Shown here: one piece after another, positions 57,379-64,000 of the stretch
Layout of the letters: each line of letters begins with the position of its first letter
Numbering within the stretch: the first letter of the stretch is position 1
Assembly (NCBI GenBank): GCA_040901795.1
Contig: JBBDYH010000143.1
Coordinates: 10,065-74,064, forward strand
Source of the DNA: JBBDYH01 sp040901795
GTDB lineage: Bacteria; Planctomycetota; Planctomycetia; Pirellulales; JALHPA01
DNA: 64,000 nucleotides
Direction: 5' to 3'
Program-made: the position numbers and the translations under genes
Notes under the pieces: model-generated
The model's input: the letters and a program-made list of their open reading frames with translations, nothing else
The model's database searches: none
Told to the model about the DNA's origin: nothing

Positions 57379-57699
57379 ATGGAATTGACGCTCAATAAAC
57401 ACATCGAAATCACGCCGGGAGTGTGTGGCGGGAAACCGCGCGTGGCGGGGCACCGCGTTCGCGTTCAGGACATCGCCGTCTGGCACGACATGCAGGGACA
57501 ATCGGCGGATGATATCGTAGGGCGATTTCCGCAGATCACCCTCGCCGACGTGCATGCCGCGCTGGCCTACTATTTCGATCACCGGGACGAAATCCTGCGG
57601 GACATTCGCCAGGACGCAGACTTTGTGGCGGAGCTTAAATCGCAGCTTGGGCCGGGACCACTGGCGCGTAAGCTTGGCAATTCGTCCGCTGACTCGTGA
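57379..57699 (+). CDS. DUF433 antitoxin-type protein
   Basis: 106 residues from the ATG at 57379 (MELTLNKHIEITPGVCGGKP). The DUF433 HTH-like domain is plain: RVAGHRVRVQDIAVWHDMQGQSADDIVGRFPQITLADVHAALAYYFDHRDEI. DUF433 proteins are the antitoxins of PIN-like DUF5615 toxins, and the first codons of such a toxin follow with a 4-base overlap (GTGA at 57696-57699). The frame also runs upstream to 57316 without homology. Confidence 0.88.
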   Translation: MELTLNKHIEITPGVCGGKPRVAGHRVRVQDIAVWHDMQGQSADDIVGRFPQITLADVHAALAYYFDHRDEILRDIRQDADFVAELKSQLGPGPLARKLGNSSADS

Positions 57700-57752
57700 T
57701 CCGCTTTCATCTGGACGAGCACGTTGATCCCGCCCAGATCGAGTTCCTGTAA
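57696..57752 (+). pseudogene. Truncated DUF5615 PIN-like toxin
   Basis: GTG at 57696 starts MIRFHLDEHVDPAQIEFL and then stops with TAA at 57750-57752. The N-terminus is typical of DUF5615 PIN-like nucleases, but the gene ends after 18 residues with unrelated repeat-like DNA and a 10-N scaffold gap at 57784. It is either really truncated or broken by assembly. Confidence 0.7.
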
Positions 57753-57783
57753 CGGCCCGAAGGGGCACAACTCGAGTAGCGGG

Positions 57784-57793
57784 NNNNNNNNNN
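57784..57793. other. Assembly gap (10 N)
   Basis: A run of ten N between GGG and a C-rich stretch marks a scaffold join. Gene order across it is not certain. The flanking bases include palindromic repeats (ACCGGCGGCGTTGCCGCCGG at 57892-57911), which probably caused the join. The 200 bases 57753-57953 hold no gene. Confidence 0.99.
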
Positions 57794-57953
57794 CCCCCCC
57801 GGACTCGGTTGACGCACAGGTATTTCGACCCCATAGGGGTCTAACCGTCGGGGTTCGCCCCCTGCGAGGTCGGCGGCGCTTGATGTGCGGGTTACCGGCG
57901 GCGTTGCCGCCGGCTACTCGAGTTCAACGCCTCCGGCGTTGCGGCAAACGAGC

Positions 57954-59237
57954 TCACCGCTTCTCAGCCTTTTCGGTGTTAGCCGGTTTGTCGTCGCTGG
58001 TTTTCAGGTCAAAGATCTCGACGCGTGCCGGGCGGTAGGATGATTGCAGTTGCCTCACCTGCATCGCCGCGTGATTGGCTCGTGCCTGCAGCAAGGCGAC
58101 CGCCTCCGCCTGATCGTCAAGCTGTTCTCGTAGCGGCTTGGTTTCGGCTTCTTGTTTGAGCATTTCTAGGTGCTCCTCAAGCCGCTGTTTCACATATTCG
58201 AGCTTGGCTACAGTCTCGGCCATGTTCACAAAGATATGCGAGAGCTCGTCATTGAGTTTGTCCAAGTGCTCATTGGCGGGTCGCGAAGCGCTGCGCTTGG
58301 CTTGAGCGAGCTCCACCTGAGCCAAGGCTACTTGTTCTTCTGCGTTGGCGACGTCGGTCCTCCGAACGGTATTCGCCTTGTAGAGGTCACGCGCCGCAGC
58401 AAGCTGTTCCTTTCTCAGCTCTATGACCCGGAACAGATTCTGCAGCACATCGTCATTAGGAGGATCTTTTTCGGCGCGCTTGGCGGTCTTGGCCACTTCG
58501 ACTTGCAAGGCCTCCGCACGTCCTTTCATCCCGGCCAGCTCAACTTCGAGCGCTTGTTGCTGCTTTTTGAGGTCGCTGACGAGCTCTTGGAGGACGGGTT
58601 CCGAGAATACGCTCGATTGTCGACTGACTTTGGCGCGGATTTCCTGAAGTTGCTCCGCGGCCAATTCGGCCGCGTTTCGTGCCTCATCGGTGGATGACTT
58701 GAGCCGTTCCAGCTTGTGCTCAATTGCGCGACGGGACAATTCGGCGACGACGTTGTTGAGGTGCTTAATGACCAGTGCTGCATACTTCTCAGCCTCGGCT
58801 TCTCCTTGGTCGGCCGGCCCAGTGACTGCAACGACTACTCGAAGAGGAATCGAATCATCGGATTCTCCGCTGATCAACTGTTGCCGTCGCGACAAATAGG
58901 CGAAGTACGCCATGCCCGCCGGTTCTAGAACCCGCCACCCCTGGGTGCCACGATTCCCTTGCAATCGCCCGCCATCGTTTATCGAGGTCAAAGCCGTGCG
59001 CGCCCCGGTGAGCTCATTGATCGCTGCGCTGGCCAGGTGCTTCGATTGAATGATTTCATTTGCCGCTTCCAGCGAAATGGGAAACTCAGGATGGAAAACA
59101 AGTGTAATGTCTTGTTGCGCCGAAACCGACTTTGCCTGCACAAGCTCCGGCGGAAGAGCCGGCGCTTCCTGGCCAGCGCCTAACGACGATAGTAAAAACA
59201 GAATCGCTAGCGCAAACGTGCAGTTGAGTATTCGCAT
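57954..59237 (-). CDS. Exported coiled-coil protein
   Basis: 427 residues with a signal peptide (CTFALAILFLLSSLGAGQ). A soluble domain of about 130 residues (AANEIIQSKHLASAAINEL, VVVAVTGPADQG) is followed by a long coiled coil (about 150-400) with heptads such as LERLKSSTDEARNAAELAAE and LKQEAETKPLREQLDDQAEAV. It resembles the helical parts of TolC- or HlyD-type adaptor proteins but no barrel or membrane domain is seen. It is the third gene of the ECF-sigma operon, nine bases after the preceding gene, and may be a target or sensor. Confidence 0.7.
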   Translation of the reverse strand: MRILNCTFALAILFLLSSLGAGQEAPALPPELVQAKSVSAQQDITLVFHPEFPISLEAANEIIQSKHLASAAINELTGARTALTSINDGGRLQGNRGTQGWRVLEPAGMAYFAYLSRRQQLISGESDDSIPLRVVVAVTGPADQGEAEAEKYAALVIKHLNNVVAELSRRAIEHKLERLKSSTDEARNAAELAAEQLQEIRAKVSRQSSVFSEPVLQELVSDLKKQQQALEVELAGMKGRAEALQVEVAKTAKRAEKDPPNDDVLQNLFRVIELRKEQLAAARDLYKANTVRRTDVANAEEQVALAQVELAQAKRSASRPANEHLDKLNDELSHIFVNMAETVAKLEYVKQRLEEHLEMLKQEAETKPLREQLDDQAEAVALLQARANHAAMQVRQLQSSYRPARVEIFDLKTSDDKPANTEKAEKR

Positions 59238-59246
59238 AATAAGTTC

Positions 59247-59924
59247 CTAATTCATGTGTTGGGCTTGAAACAATCGCTCGCGCGCCACGCTGGCCCAGCG
59301 ACTGTCGGGAAAATGTTTTACGACGGATCGATAGGCATCGGCTGCATCGGCCATACGATTGAACTCGTTGGCCTGGGAGTCGGCTGAGATCACCGTGATC
59401 GCCGCCGCGCGGTCGATTTCGAGGTCGGCCAAGACCTGCGGCGAGAGGAGGGGCTCCGCGTGTGTTTCTACAGCCGCCAGCCGCTCGCGGCGGGCTTCAG
59501 CCGCCTGATAAAGCTCGACGAAGCGGCGAGCCTGATTCGCCTCCGCATCCAGCGCGGCAATCTCGGTTTTGAGCCGGGCGATCTCGTCATCCCGTAGCCG
59601 TCGGCCTTGGGGCGGCTCTGTGATGACTGTGGCCTCACGGATGCCATCCGATTCGCTTGCCTCCTTCGACGCAATCAGATCGGGCAACTGATCGGGGCCT
59701 CTCCAAATGTCGGCGTTCAATGACCACGCCGACACTCCGGCGGTCACAAGGATTACCGCCAAGACGCCAAGGCTGGTGCGCCGGCGAGCCTGATGCGTCC
59801 GCCGTCGACGAACACCGTCGACAAATGCCTCTCCGCCTACGTTGGCCGCCGGCTCGCGTGGCGCCGCAGCCTGGAACCGCTCATCGGCCTGCTTCAGCAG
59901 TTCTTGTAAGGTTTCGTCGTTCAT
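59247..59924 (-). CDS. Single-pass membrane regulator, anti-sigma-like
   Basis: 225 residues. The short N-terminal cytoplasmic part (MNDETLQELLKQADERF) and basic stretch RRRRTHQARRR precede one transmembrane helix (SLGVLAVILVTAGVSAWSL, about residues 52-70). Outside are a coiled coil and, at the end, a TPR-like unit (AADAYRSVVKHFPDSRWASVARERLFQ). Overlap of 4 bases with the ECF sigma gene indicates translational coupling and an anti-sigma role, although no ZAS zinc motif is visible. Confidence 0.75.
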   Translation of the reverse strand: MNDETLQELLKQADERFQAAAPREPAANVGGEAFVDGVRRRRTHQARRRTSLGVLAVILVTAGVSAWSLNADIWRGPDQLPDLIASKEASESDGIREATVITEPPQGRRLRDDEIARLKTEIAALDAEANQARRFVELYQAAEARRERLAAVETHAEPLLSPQVLADLEIDRAAAITVISADSQANEFNRMADAADAYRSVVKHFPDSRWASVARERLFQAQHMN

Positions 59925-60508
59925 TGCTCCACCTCGCGAGACAGTATCTCTTTCAGCCGCCTTCTTGCGCGCGTTAACCGGACTTCCACGGCGTTTTGAC
60001 TGATGTTCAATACACCCGCCACGTCGGCTGGCGACACTTGTTCCAGGTAGTGCAATACGATCACTTCACGATCCCGCTGTCGTAGCCGCTCGACTGCATG
60101 TCGCACTTGCGCGGCAACTTCGCCGCTTTCCGCCGAAGCTCTCTGAATCGGAGCAGTCGAATCGGCTTGCGCTTGCCATGCAGCGAGAAACCGCTCGCGA
60201 ACCCATCGCCGCCGCCCGTAACTGCGGCACTTGTTGAGCGCAATCCGTGTCAGCCAGGTCCGCGCCGAGCAGTCGCCGCGGAACCTGGCCCACCCGCCCA
60301 GCGCCGACACGAACACGTCCTGCACCAGGTCGTCCACGTCGCTGCGCCAGCCGACGAGCCGACCCACCAGCCGCGCGACGTAGGCCTGCTCCTCGACGAC
60401 CAGCCGGTCGAAGGAGGCTGCGTCGCGGCGGTCCGCCGCGCGCTCGCTTGTGTGCATCGCGGGAGACAGCAGCGCGGCCTCCAGTTCCCAGACGTGGCTC
60501 GTGTTCAT
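59921..60508 (-). CDS. ECF-type RNA polymerase sigma factor
   Basis: 195 residues. Sigma2 region: AYVARLVGRLVGWRSDVDDLVQDVFVSAL and RFRGDCSARTWLTRIALNKCRSYGRRR. Sigma4: VRHAVERLRQRDREVIVLHYLEQVSPADVAGVLNISQNAVEVRLTRARRRLKEIL with the helix-turn-helix. ATG at 60508; a second ATG at residue 18 is also possible. It heads a three-gene operon (sigma, membrane regulator, coiled-coil protein), a layout seen in planctomycete ECF systems controlled by envelope signals. Confidence 0.93.
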   Translation of the reverse strand: MNTSHVWELEAALLSPAMHTSERAADRRDAASFDRLVVEEQAYVARLVGRLVGWRSDVDDLVQDVFVSALGGWARFRGDCSARTWLTRIALNKCRSYGRRRWVRERFLAAWQAQADSTAPIQRASAESGEVAAQVRHAVERLRQRDREVIVLHYLEQVSPADVAGVLNISQNAVEVRLTRARRRLKEILSREVEQ

Positions 60509-60544
60509 GGCACACGATATTAGACCACGTCCCGGGCGGAGACT

Positions 60545-60684
60545 TACAGGAGAGAGGGAGATTCTTTTTTTAGGAGAGAGGGGGATGAAGAGAGAGATGG
60601 GGGGATAAAGGAACAGTTAGGGGGCTCGATTGGAATCAATCCCTGACCGTATCCCCTTGTCTCCCTATGTATCTCCCTATCCCC
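60545..60684. repeat. GGGAGAT purine-rich / pyrimidine-rich mirror repeat
   Basis: A stretch of A/G units (AGGAGAGAGGGAG, AGAGAGGGGGATGAAGAGAG, 60549-60623) is followed by the complementary type of pyrimidine run (ATCCCCTTGTCTCCCTATGT...CTCCCTATCCCC, 60651-60684). This is a strand-asymmetric repeat 3' of the gene at 60687 and upstream of the sigma gene. Confidence 0.7.
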
Positions 60685-60686
60685 TT

Positions 60687-61169
60687 TCAGACGGCCGCTT
60701 TCGAGAAGTCGTCCACCAGCCGGAGAAACACTTCGCGCGTGACGTGGGCGGGGACGAGACAGCGAACTTCGCGGGGTTCTTTCTTAAATCGCGAAAGCGA
60801 GATCAGACCGCCTCTTTTGACCAACAGCTCGTAGTAGCTCGTGCCGTTGTCGTCTTTTTGAGGCGGGTTCGACCTCAATTGGACGGCGCACTGATTGGCG
60901 TCAACCTCAACGGCCGTGATGGGTTCCAGGAGATACGTCAGCCGATGCGAAAGCCGGTCGGCCACTTGCTTGAGCAAAGCCACCGGAGCGGTCGCCAGGG
61001 AATCAAGCTCAACGCCAAGGTAGTTGAACGCACAGGCCAGCGTATCTAACGCCACAATCTCGGCCTGCAGCCGTTGTCCAGCCGTTTCGCATTGCAGGCG
61101 ATGGGGATAGCTTTGGTCCGAAGCTAATTGCTCAAGCGCGGTCTGCGTTTCGGTTCTGAGTGTGTTCAT
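60687..61169 (-). CDS. Hypothetical protein
   Basis: 160 residues from the ATG at 61169 (MNTLRTETQTALEQLASDQS). An N-terminal helical half (CETAGQRLQAEIVALDTLAC, SHRLTYLLEPITAVEV) precedes a strand-rich part (CAVQLRSNPPQKDDNGTSYYELLVKRGGLISLSRFKK) that looks like a small alpha/beta domain. No family recognised. It stands alone between the SpoVR gene and the ECF operon on the same strand. The 120 bases upstream are free of genes. An extended start at 61259 is possible but less likely. Confidence 0.6.
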   Translation of the reverse strand: MNTLRTETQTALEQLASDQSYPHRLQCETAGQRLQAEIVALDTLACAFNYLGVELDSLATAPVALLKQVADRLSHRLTYLLEPITAVEVDANQCAVQLRSNPPQKDDNGTSYYELLVKRGGLISLSRFKKEPREVRCLVPAHVTREVFLRLVDDFSKAAV

Positions 61170-61289
61170 TTGTCGGGCCTTTTTCCTCAATGTCAGCGTC
61201 TCAGTGGTGATTATCGGTGTTTGTCTCGCTGCCGGTGCAACTTCGATGCCTTTTTTCAATATCGAATTGGCGAAATCCGCATGATGATA

Positions 61290-62801
61290 CTAGAGCGAAG
61301 TCGAATTGTGCTCCTCCCCGTCGTAGGAGAGGATCGTCTTCGTATCGTCGAGTATGGTGAAGATGTGTACCGGCCTCTTCCACAGCTTTTCCAGGTTGAC
61401 GAGCGTGTCGCGGGCATAATCCAGTTTGAGCTCCACGCCGTTGTATTGGTGATCGAGGAACAGCTCACCGCGGTTGCGGTAGTTGCCGTCGAGCACATGG
61501 ATGATCGGCCGTCCCATGCTGGTCAGGCTGAATAGCAGCCGCTCCTTGATCCTGGGGAACTCGCGGCTTTCGATCACATAGGCGTCGCTGTCGGCCTCGT
61601 AGCCAAACGAGAACAGTTTGTTCTCACGGCAAAACTCCAGCGTGAGGAACTCGTCGATAAACGTCAGATCGTTGTGGATCCGGCGGACCTCGAAGATCTT
61701 CTGCCGGCCCAGCCCGGCGCCCGTGTCCCAGCGGCGGCGCTGTTCGTAATCGTCGCAGTCGTCGTAATCCTTGCCGAACTGCCCTTTGTTCCAGCGCTCT
61801 TCGATGTGGCGGAACAGCTCGATCCCGAGTTTGTACGGATTGAGCCGCGTGGGTGAGCTGGCCATCGTGCCGGAGTGGTGGTCGGCGTAGTTGATCACGT
61901 CGCCGGGCTCCAGGCCCTGGCGCGTCATGATCGTGCTGTGCCAGTAACTGGCCCAGCCTTCGTTCATGATTTTGGTCTGACCTTGCGGAGCGAAGTAGTA
62001 AGCCTCATCGCGAATGATCGACAGCACATCGACCTGCCATGGCTTGAGCGGCGCATGGTTGAGCAGGAACCAGGTGACGTCGCGCTCGGGTTTCTCGGGA
62101 AAGCCCTTGTCCTGCTCCTTTTCCTTCTTGATCCGCTCGGCTTCCGCCGCCAATTGCTCGGGCGGGTTGACGAACTGGTCCATGTAGTCCTTGGCCGAGA
62201 ACCTGCCGACTTCGATTTTTTCGTCGTCTTCCGGCTTCTTTTTGAAGTGCGACGTAATGTCTTCCTCGCGCCGTTTGATGAAGGGGGAATGGATGTCGAT
62301 CAGGTCCTCGATGCTCAGGCAGGCATCGATAAAGTTTTCGACCTCATCCACGCCGTAACGGTCCATGTAGCGGCGGACGCGATTGCCGTGATTGGCCATC
62401 TCATCCATCATCTTGCGGCTGGTCTGACTGAACCAATAGTTGTTCTTGAAGAAATCACAGTGCCCATAGACATGCGCCATGACCATCTTCTGGTCGGTGA
62501 TGCCGTTGGACCGCATCAAGTAGGCATAGCACGGGTTGTTGTTGATCACCAACTCGTAGATTTTAGAAAGCCCGTAGTGATAGCCCTTGGCGAGCTGCTC
62601 GTACTCCATGCCAAAGCGCCAATGCGGATAGCGCGTTGGAAAGCCACCGTACGCTGCGACCTCGTTAAGCTGATCGCAATCGACCACCTCGAAAACCGTT
62701 GGAAAGAAGTCCAGCCCATAATCGCGGGCCCACTTCTCGATCTGCCGCTGGTGGCCGGCAAGGTCGGCGGGCAACAGTTCATAGTAGCTGGCGGTGGACA
62801 T
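61290..62801 (-). CDS. SpoVR family protein
   Basis: 503 residues, the usual SpoVR size. Blocks include WARDYGLDFFPTVFEVVDCDQLNEVAAYGGFP, MEYEQLAKGYHYGLSKIYELVINNNPCYAYL, MVMAHVYGHCDFFKNNYWF, and QTKIMNEGWASYWHSTIM, all strongly conserved. SpoVR is linked with YhbH/YeaH and the PrkA kinase; the YhbH gene lies directly upstream (120-base gap) on the same strand. Function is unknown but acts in stress or sporulation-like survival. Confidence 0.97.
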   Translation of the reverse strand: MSTASYYELLPADLAGHQRQIEKWARDYGLDFFPTVFEVVDCDQLNEVAAYGGFPTRYPHWRFGMEYEQLAKGYHYGLSKIYELVINNNPCYAYLMRSNGITDQKMVMAHVYGHCDFFKNNYWFSQTSRKMMDEMANHGNRVRRYMDRYGVDEVENFIDACLSIEDLIDIHSPFIKRREEDITSHFKKKPEDDEKIEVGRFSAKDYMDQFVNPPEQLAAEAERIKKEKEQDKGFPEKPERDVTWFLLNHAPLKPWQVDVLSIIRDEAYYFAPQGQTKIMNEGWASYWHSTIMTRQGLEPGDVINYADHHSGTMASSPTRLNPYKLGIELFRHIEERWNKGQFGKDYDDCDDYEQRRRWDTGAGLGRQKIFEVRRIHNDLTFIDEFLTLEFCRENKLFSFGYEADSDAYVIESREFPRIKERLLFSLTSMGRPIIHVLDGNYRNRGELFLDHQYNGVELKLDYARDTLVNLEKLWKRPVHIFTILDDTKTILSYDGEEHNSTSL

Positions 62802-62814
62802 GGGTTGCTCCAGT

Positions 62815-62897
62815 TGTCATCCTGAGCGAAGCGAAGGATCTTTCGGCGTGGCGAAGCGCTGGCTCCTAGATGCTTCGCTGCGCTCAGCATGACATGA
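62815..62897. repeat. GTCATCCTGAGCGAAGCGAAGG...CGCTGCGCTCAGCATGACAT repeat
   Basis: TGTCATCCTGAGCGAAGCGA (from 62815) and the inverted-like TTCGCTGCGCTCAGCATGAC (to 62894) bracket a diverged centre. It lies between yhbH and spoVR. The same kind of unit is frequent in environmental genomes. Confidence 0.8.
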
Positions 62898-62921
62898 TCA
62901 ATTTCGTCATTCCATCATTCC

Positions 62922-64000
62922 CTACTTACCCTTACCCAAAAACAGCTTGATGCTGTCAAAGATCGCTTCTTTGTTCTCGATCTCCGACAGCACGACTTTG
63001 TCGTGGTCGTCATCGAAGGCGCCGCGGAGCGAGCGGATGAATTCGCCGCTGCCGTAGGGGCTTTCGACCTGCCCGTAGCAGAACAAGTTGACGTGCGGCA
63101 CAATGTCCTCACTCAACAGCCGCACGCTCTGCTCGTTGTCTTCGCCCCAGTTGTCGCCGTCGGAAAACTGGAAGCAATAGATGTTCCACTCGCTCGGCGG
63201 CAATTGCTTGCGGATCAGGTCGACGCAGACCCGATATGCCGAGCTGATCCGCGTGCCGCCGCTCTCGCGCGTGCGGTAGAACGTCTGCTCATCGACCTCG
63301 CGCGCCGCCGCGTCGTGGATGATATAGCGCGTCTCGACGCCGTCGTACTGGCTGGAGAGCCAGGTGTCGATCCAGAACGCTTCGGTCCGCACGATCTGCT
63401 TCTGCTCGTCGGTCATTGAGCCCGAGACATCCATCATGTAAATCACCGCGGCGTTGGCCTCGGGCTTTTGGATGGTGTCCCAGGCGCGATAGCGCTTGTC
63501 GTCGCGGATGGGCACGACGCGGGGCGACTCGGCGCGATAGGTCTTGGTGACGATCTGCCGCTTGAGCGCTTCGATGTAGGTCCGCTTGAAGTGCCGCAGC
63601 GACTCAGGTCCCGAGCGCCGAATGCTGGTGTACTTGGTCTTCTCCTGGGTGATATTGGCTTTCCCCTTGGGCTCAATGCGGGGCAAGGCCAGCTCGTCAC
63701 CTAGAATCGCCGCGAGCTCCTCGATCGAGACCTCGACTTCAAGAATGTGTGCGCCCGGATCGCTGCCGGCCGTGCCCTCGCCCTGGCCGTCTTGATCGCC
63801 GCCGGCGATGATGGTCCCTTCTTCGCCATCCCCCTGGCCGACGCCTCCGGAGCCGTTTTTACCGTAACGGAAATGCGGCACGTCGAGTTGCGGGATGGGG
63901 ATGCTCACCAGCTCCCGTCCCTTCCGGCCGATCATCTCGCCGTGGGTAATGTACTTCCGCAGGTTCTCGCGGATCTTCCCGCGGACAATCTGCTTGAAGC
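62922..64000 (-). CDS. yhbH: YeaH/YhbH family protein (DUF444), N-terminus outside window
   Basis: The frame is open to the right edge: before the ATG at 63935 it still reads FKQIVRGKIRENLRKYITHG, which matches the N-terminal region of YhbH, so the gene starts beyond 64000. Visible are IPQLDVPHFRYG, an acidic Gly-rich linker, VSIEELAAILGDEL, and the C-terminal VWA-like domain AVIYMMDVSGSMTDEQKQI with the MIDAS DxSxS motif and the HDAAAREVDEQTFYRTRESGGTRISSAY block. It acts with SpoVR and probably with PrkA (which may lie just outside). Confidence 0.96.
   Translation of the reverse strand, partial: FKQIVRGKIRENLRKYITHGEMIGRKGRELVSIPIPQLDVPHFRYGKNGSGGVGQGDGEEGTIIAGGDQDGQGEGTAGSDPGAHILEVEVSIEELAAILGDELALPRIEPKGKANITQEKTKYTSIRRSGPESLRHFKRTYIEALKRQIVTKTYRAESPRVVPIRDDKRYRAWDTIQKPEANAAVIYMMDVSGSMTDEQKQIVRTEAFWIDTWLSSQYDGVETRYIIHDAAAREVDEQTFYRTRESGGTRISSAYRVCVDLIRKQLPPSEWNIYCFQFSDGDNWGEDNEQSVRLLSEDIVPHVNLFCYGQVESPYGSGEFIRSLRGAFDDDHDKVVLSEIENKEAIFDSIKLFLGKGK

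Overview
The window is a piece of a planctomycete chromosome, most likely Pirellulales or a close relative, probably from a metagenome or draft assembly because a 10-N scaffold gap sits at 57784-57793. The evidence is the protein families: DUF1559 and DUF1501 proteins, a type I sulfatase, DUF1080 and ASPIC/UnbV-FG-GAP (CRTAC1) proteins, many Gfo/Idh- and TPR-type genes, PadR with a permease-prefix (HAAS) partner, and SpoVR with YhbH. GC is high and intergenic DNA is crowded with short palindromic and tandem repeats of the kind seen in this phylum. An outer membrane with LPS is suggested by an LpxL-type acyltransferase and an AsmA-like protein. These assignments rest on motif recognition; no database search was run.

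Layout. 1-2302 (+): tail of an E2 acyltransferase-like gene, then hslV-hslU. 2356-13279 (-): tsaE, thiL, an lpxL-like gene, a small lipoprotein, a TPR protein, a very acidic protein, a GT2-TPR protein, a Gfo/Idh oxidoreductase, a CPBP protease, pgsA and rimO. 13436-20067: an ImmA/IrrE-like gene, a pseudo-receiver protein, then three + strand genes resembling MurE, MurF and MurG that have lost many family-defining residues. 20177-30275: DUF5009 and DUF4432 proteins, an XRE regulator, a 29-codon membrane peptide, pheT without the EMAP-type tRNA-binding domain, hemC, DUF502, a c-type cytochrome protein and apbE. 30460-41119: DedA, membrane proteins, tRNA-Ala(GGC), a UPF0104-type protein, an HTTM protein, a large AsmA-like protein and PadR-HAAS. 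41750-57268: CRTAC1, a small Cys/His/Asp protein, sulfatase, DUF1501, a 1223-residue three-domain fusion (GT4, alkaline-phosphatase-like, EEP hydrolase), a zinc alcohol dehydrogenase, SRPBCC, DUF1080, HemQ, and a DUF1559-lipoprotein pair. 57379-64000: a DUF433 antitoxin with a broken toxin partner, an ECF sigma / membrane regulator / coiled-coil operon, SpoVR and YhbH (running off the right edge).

How it works together. HslVU is a complete proteasome-like protease. HemC and HemQ indicate heme synthesis through the coproporphyrin branch. PgsA, LpxL, the GT4 fusion, UPF0104, DedA and the AsmA-like protein all concern envelope lipids. The MurE/F/G-like trio looks like a divergent or catalytically reduced paralogous set, each gene followed within about 20 bases by the same GAACTCC-type repeat.

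The strongest general signal is repeat invasion. A CCCTGAA heptamer array is inserted in frame in three consecutive genes (tsaE, thiL, lpxL). Palindromic repeats supply the C-termini or stop codons of several proteins, and at least three mini-element families have paired arms that are themselves small hairpins. One element is flanked by an exact 18-bp direct repeat that duplicates the 3' end of the fusion gene.
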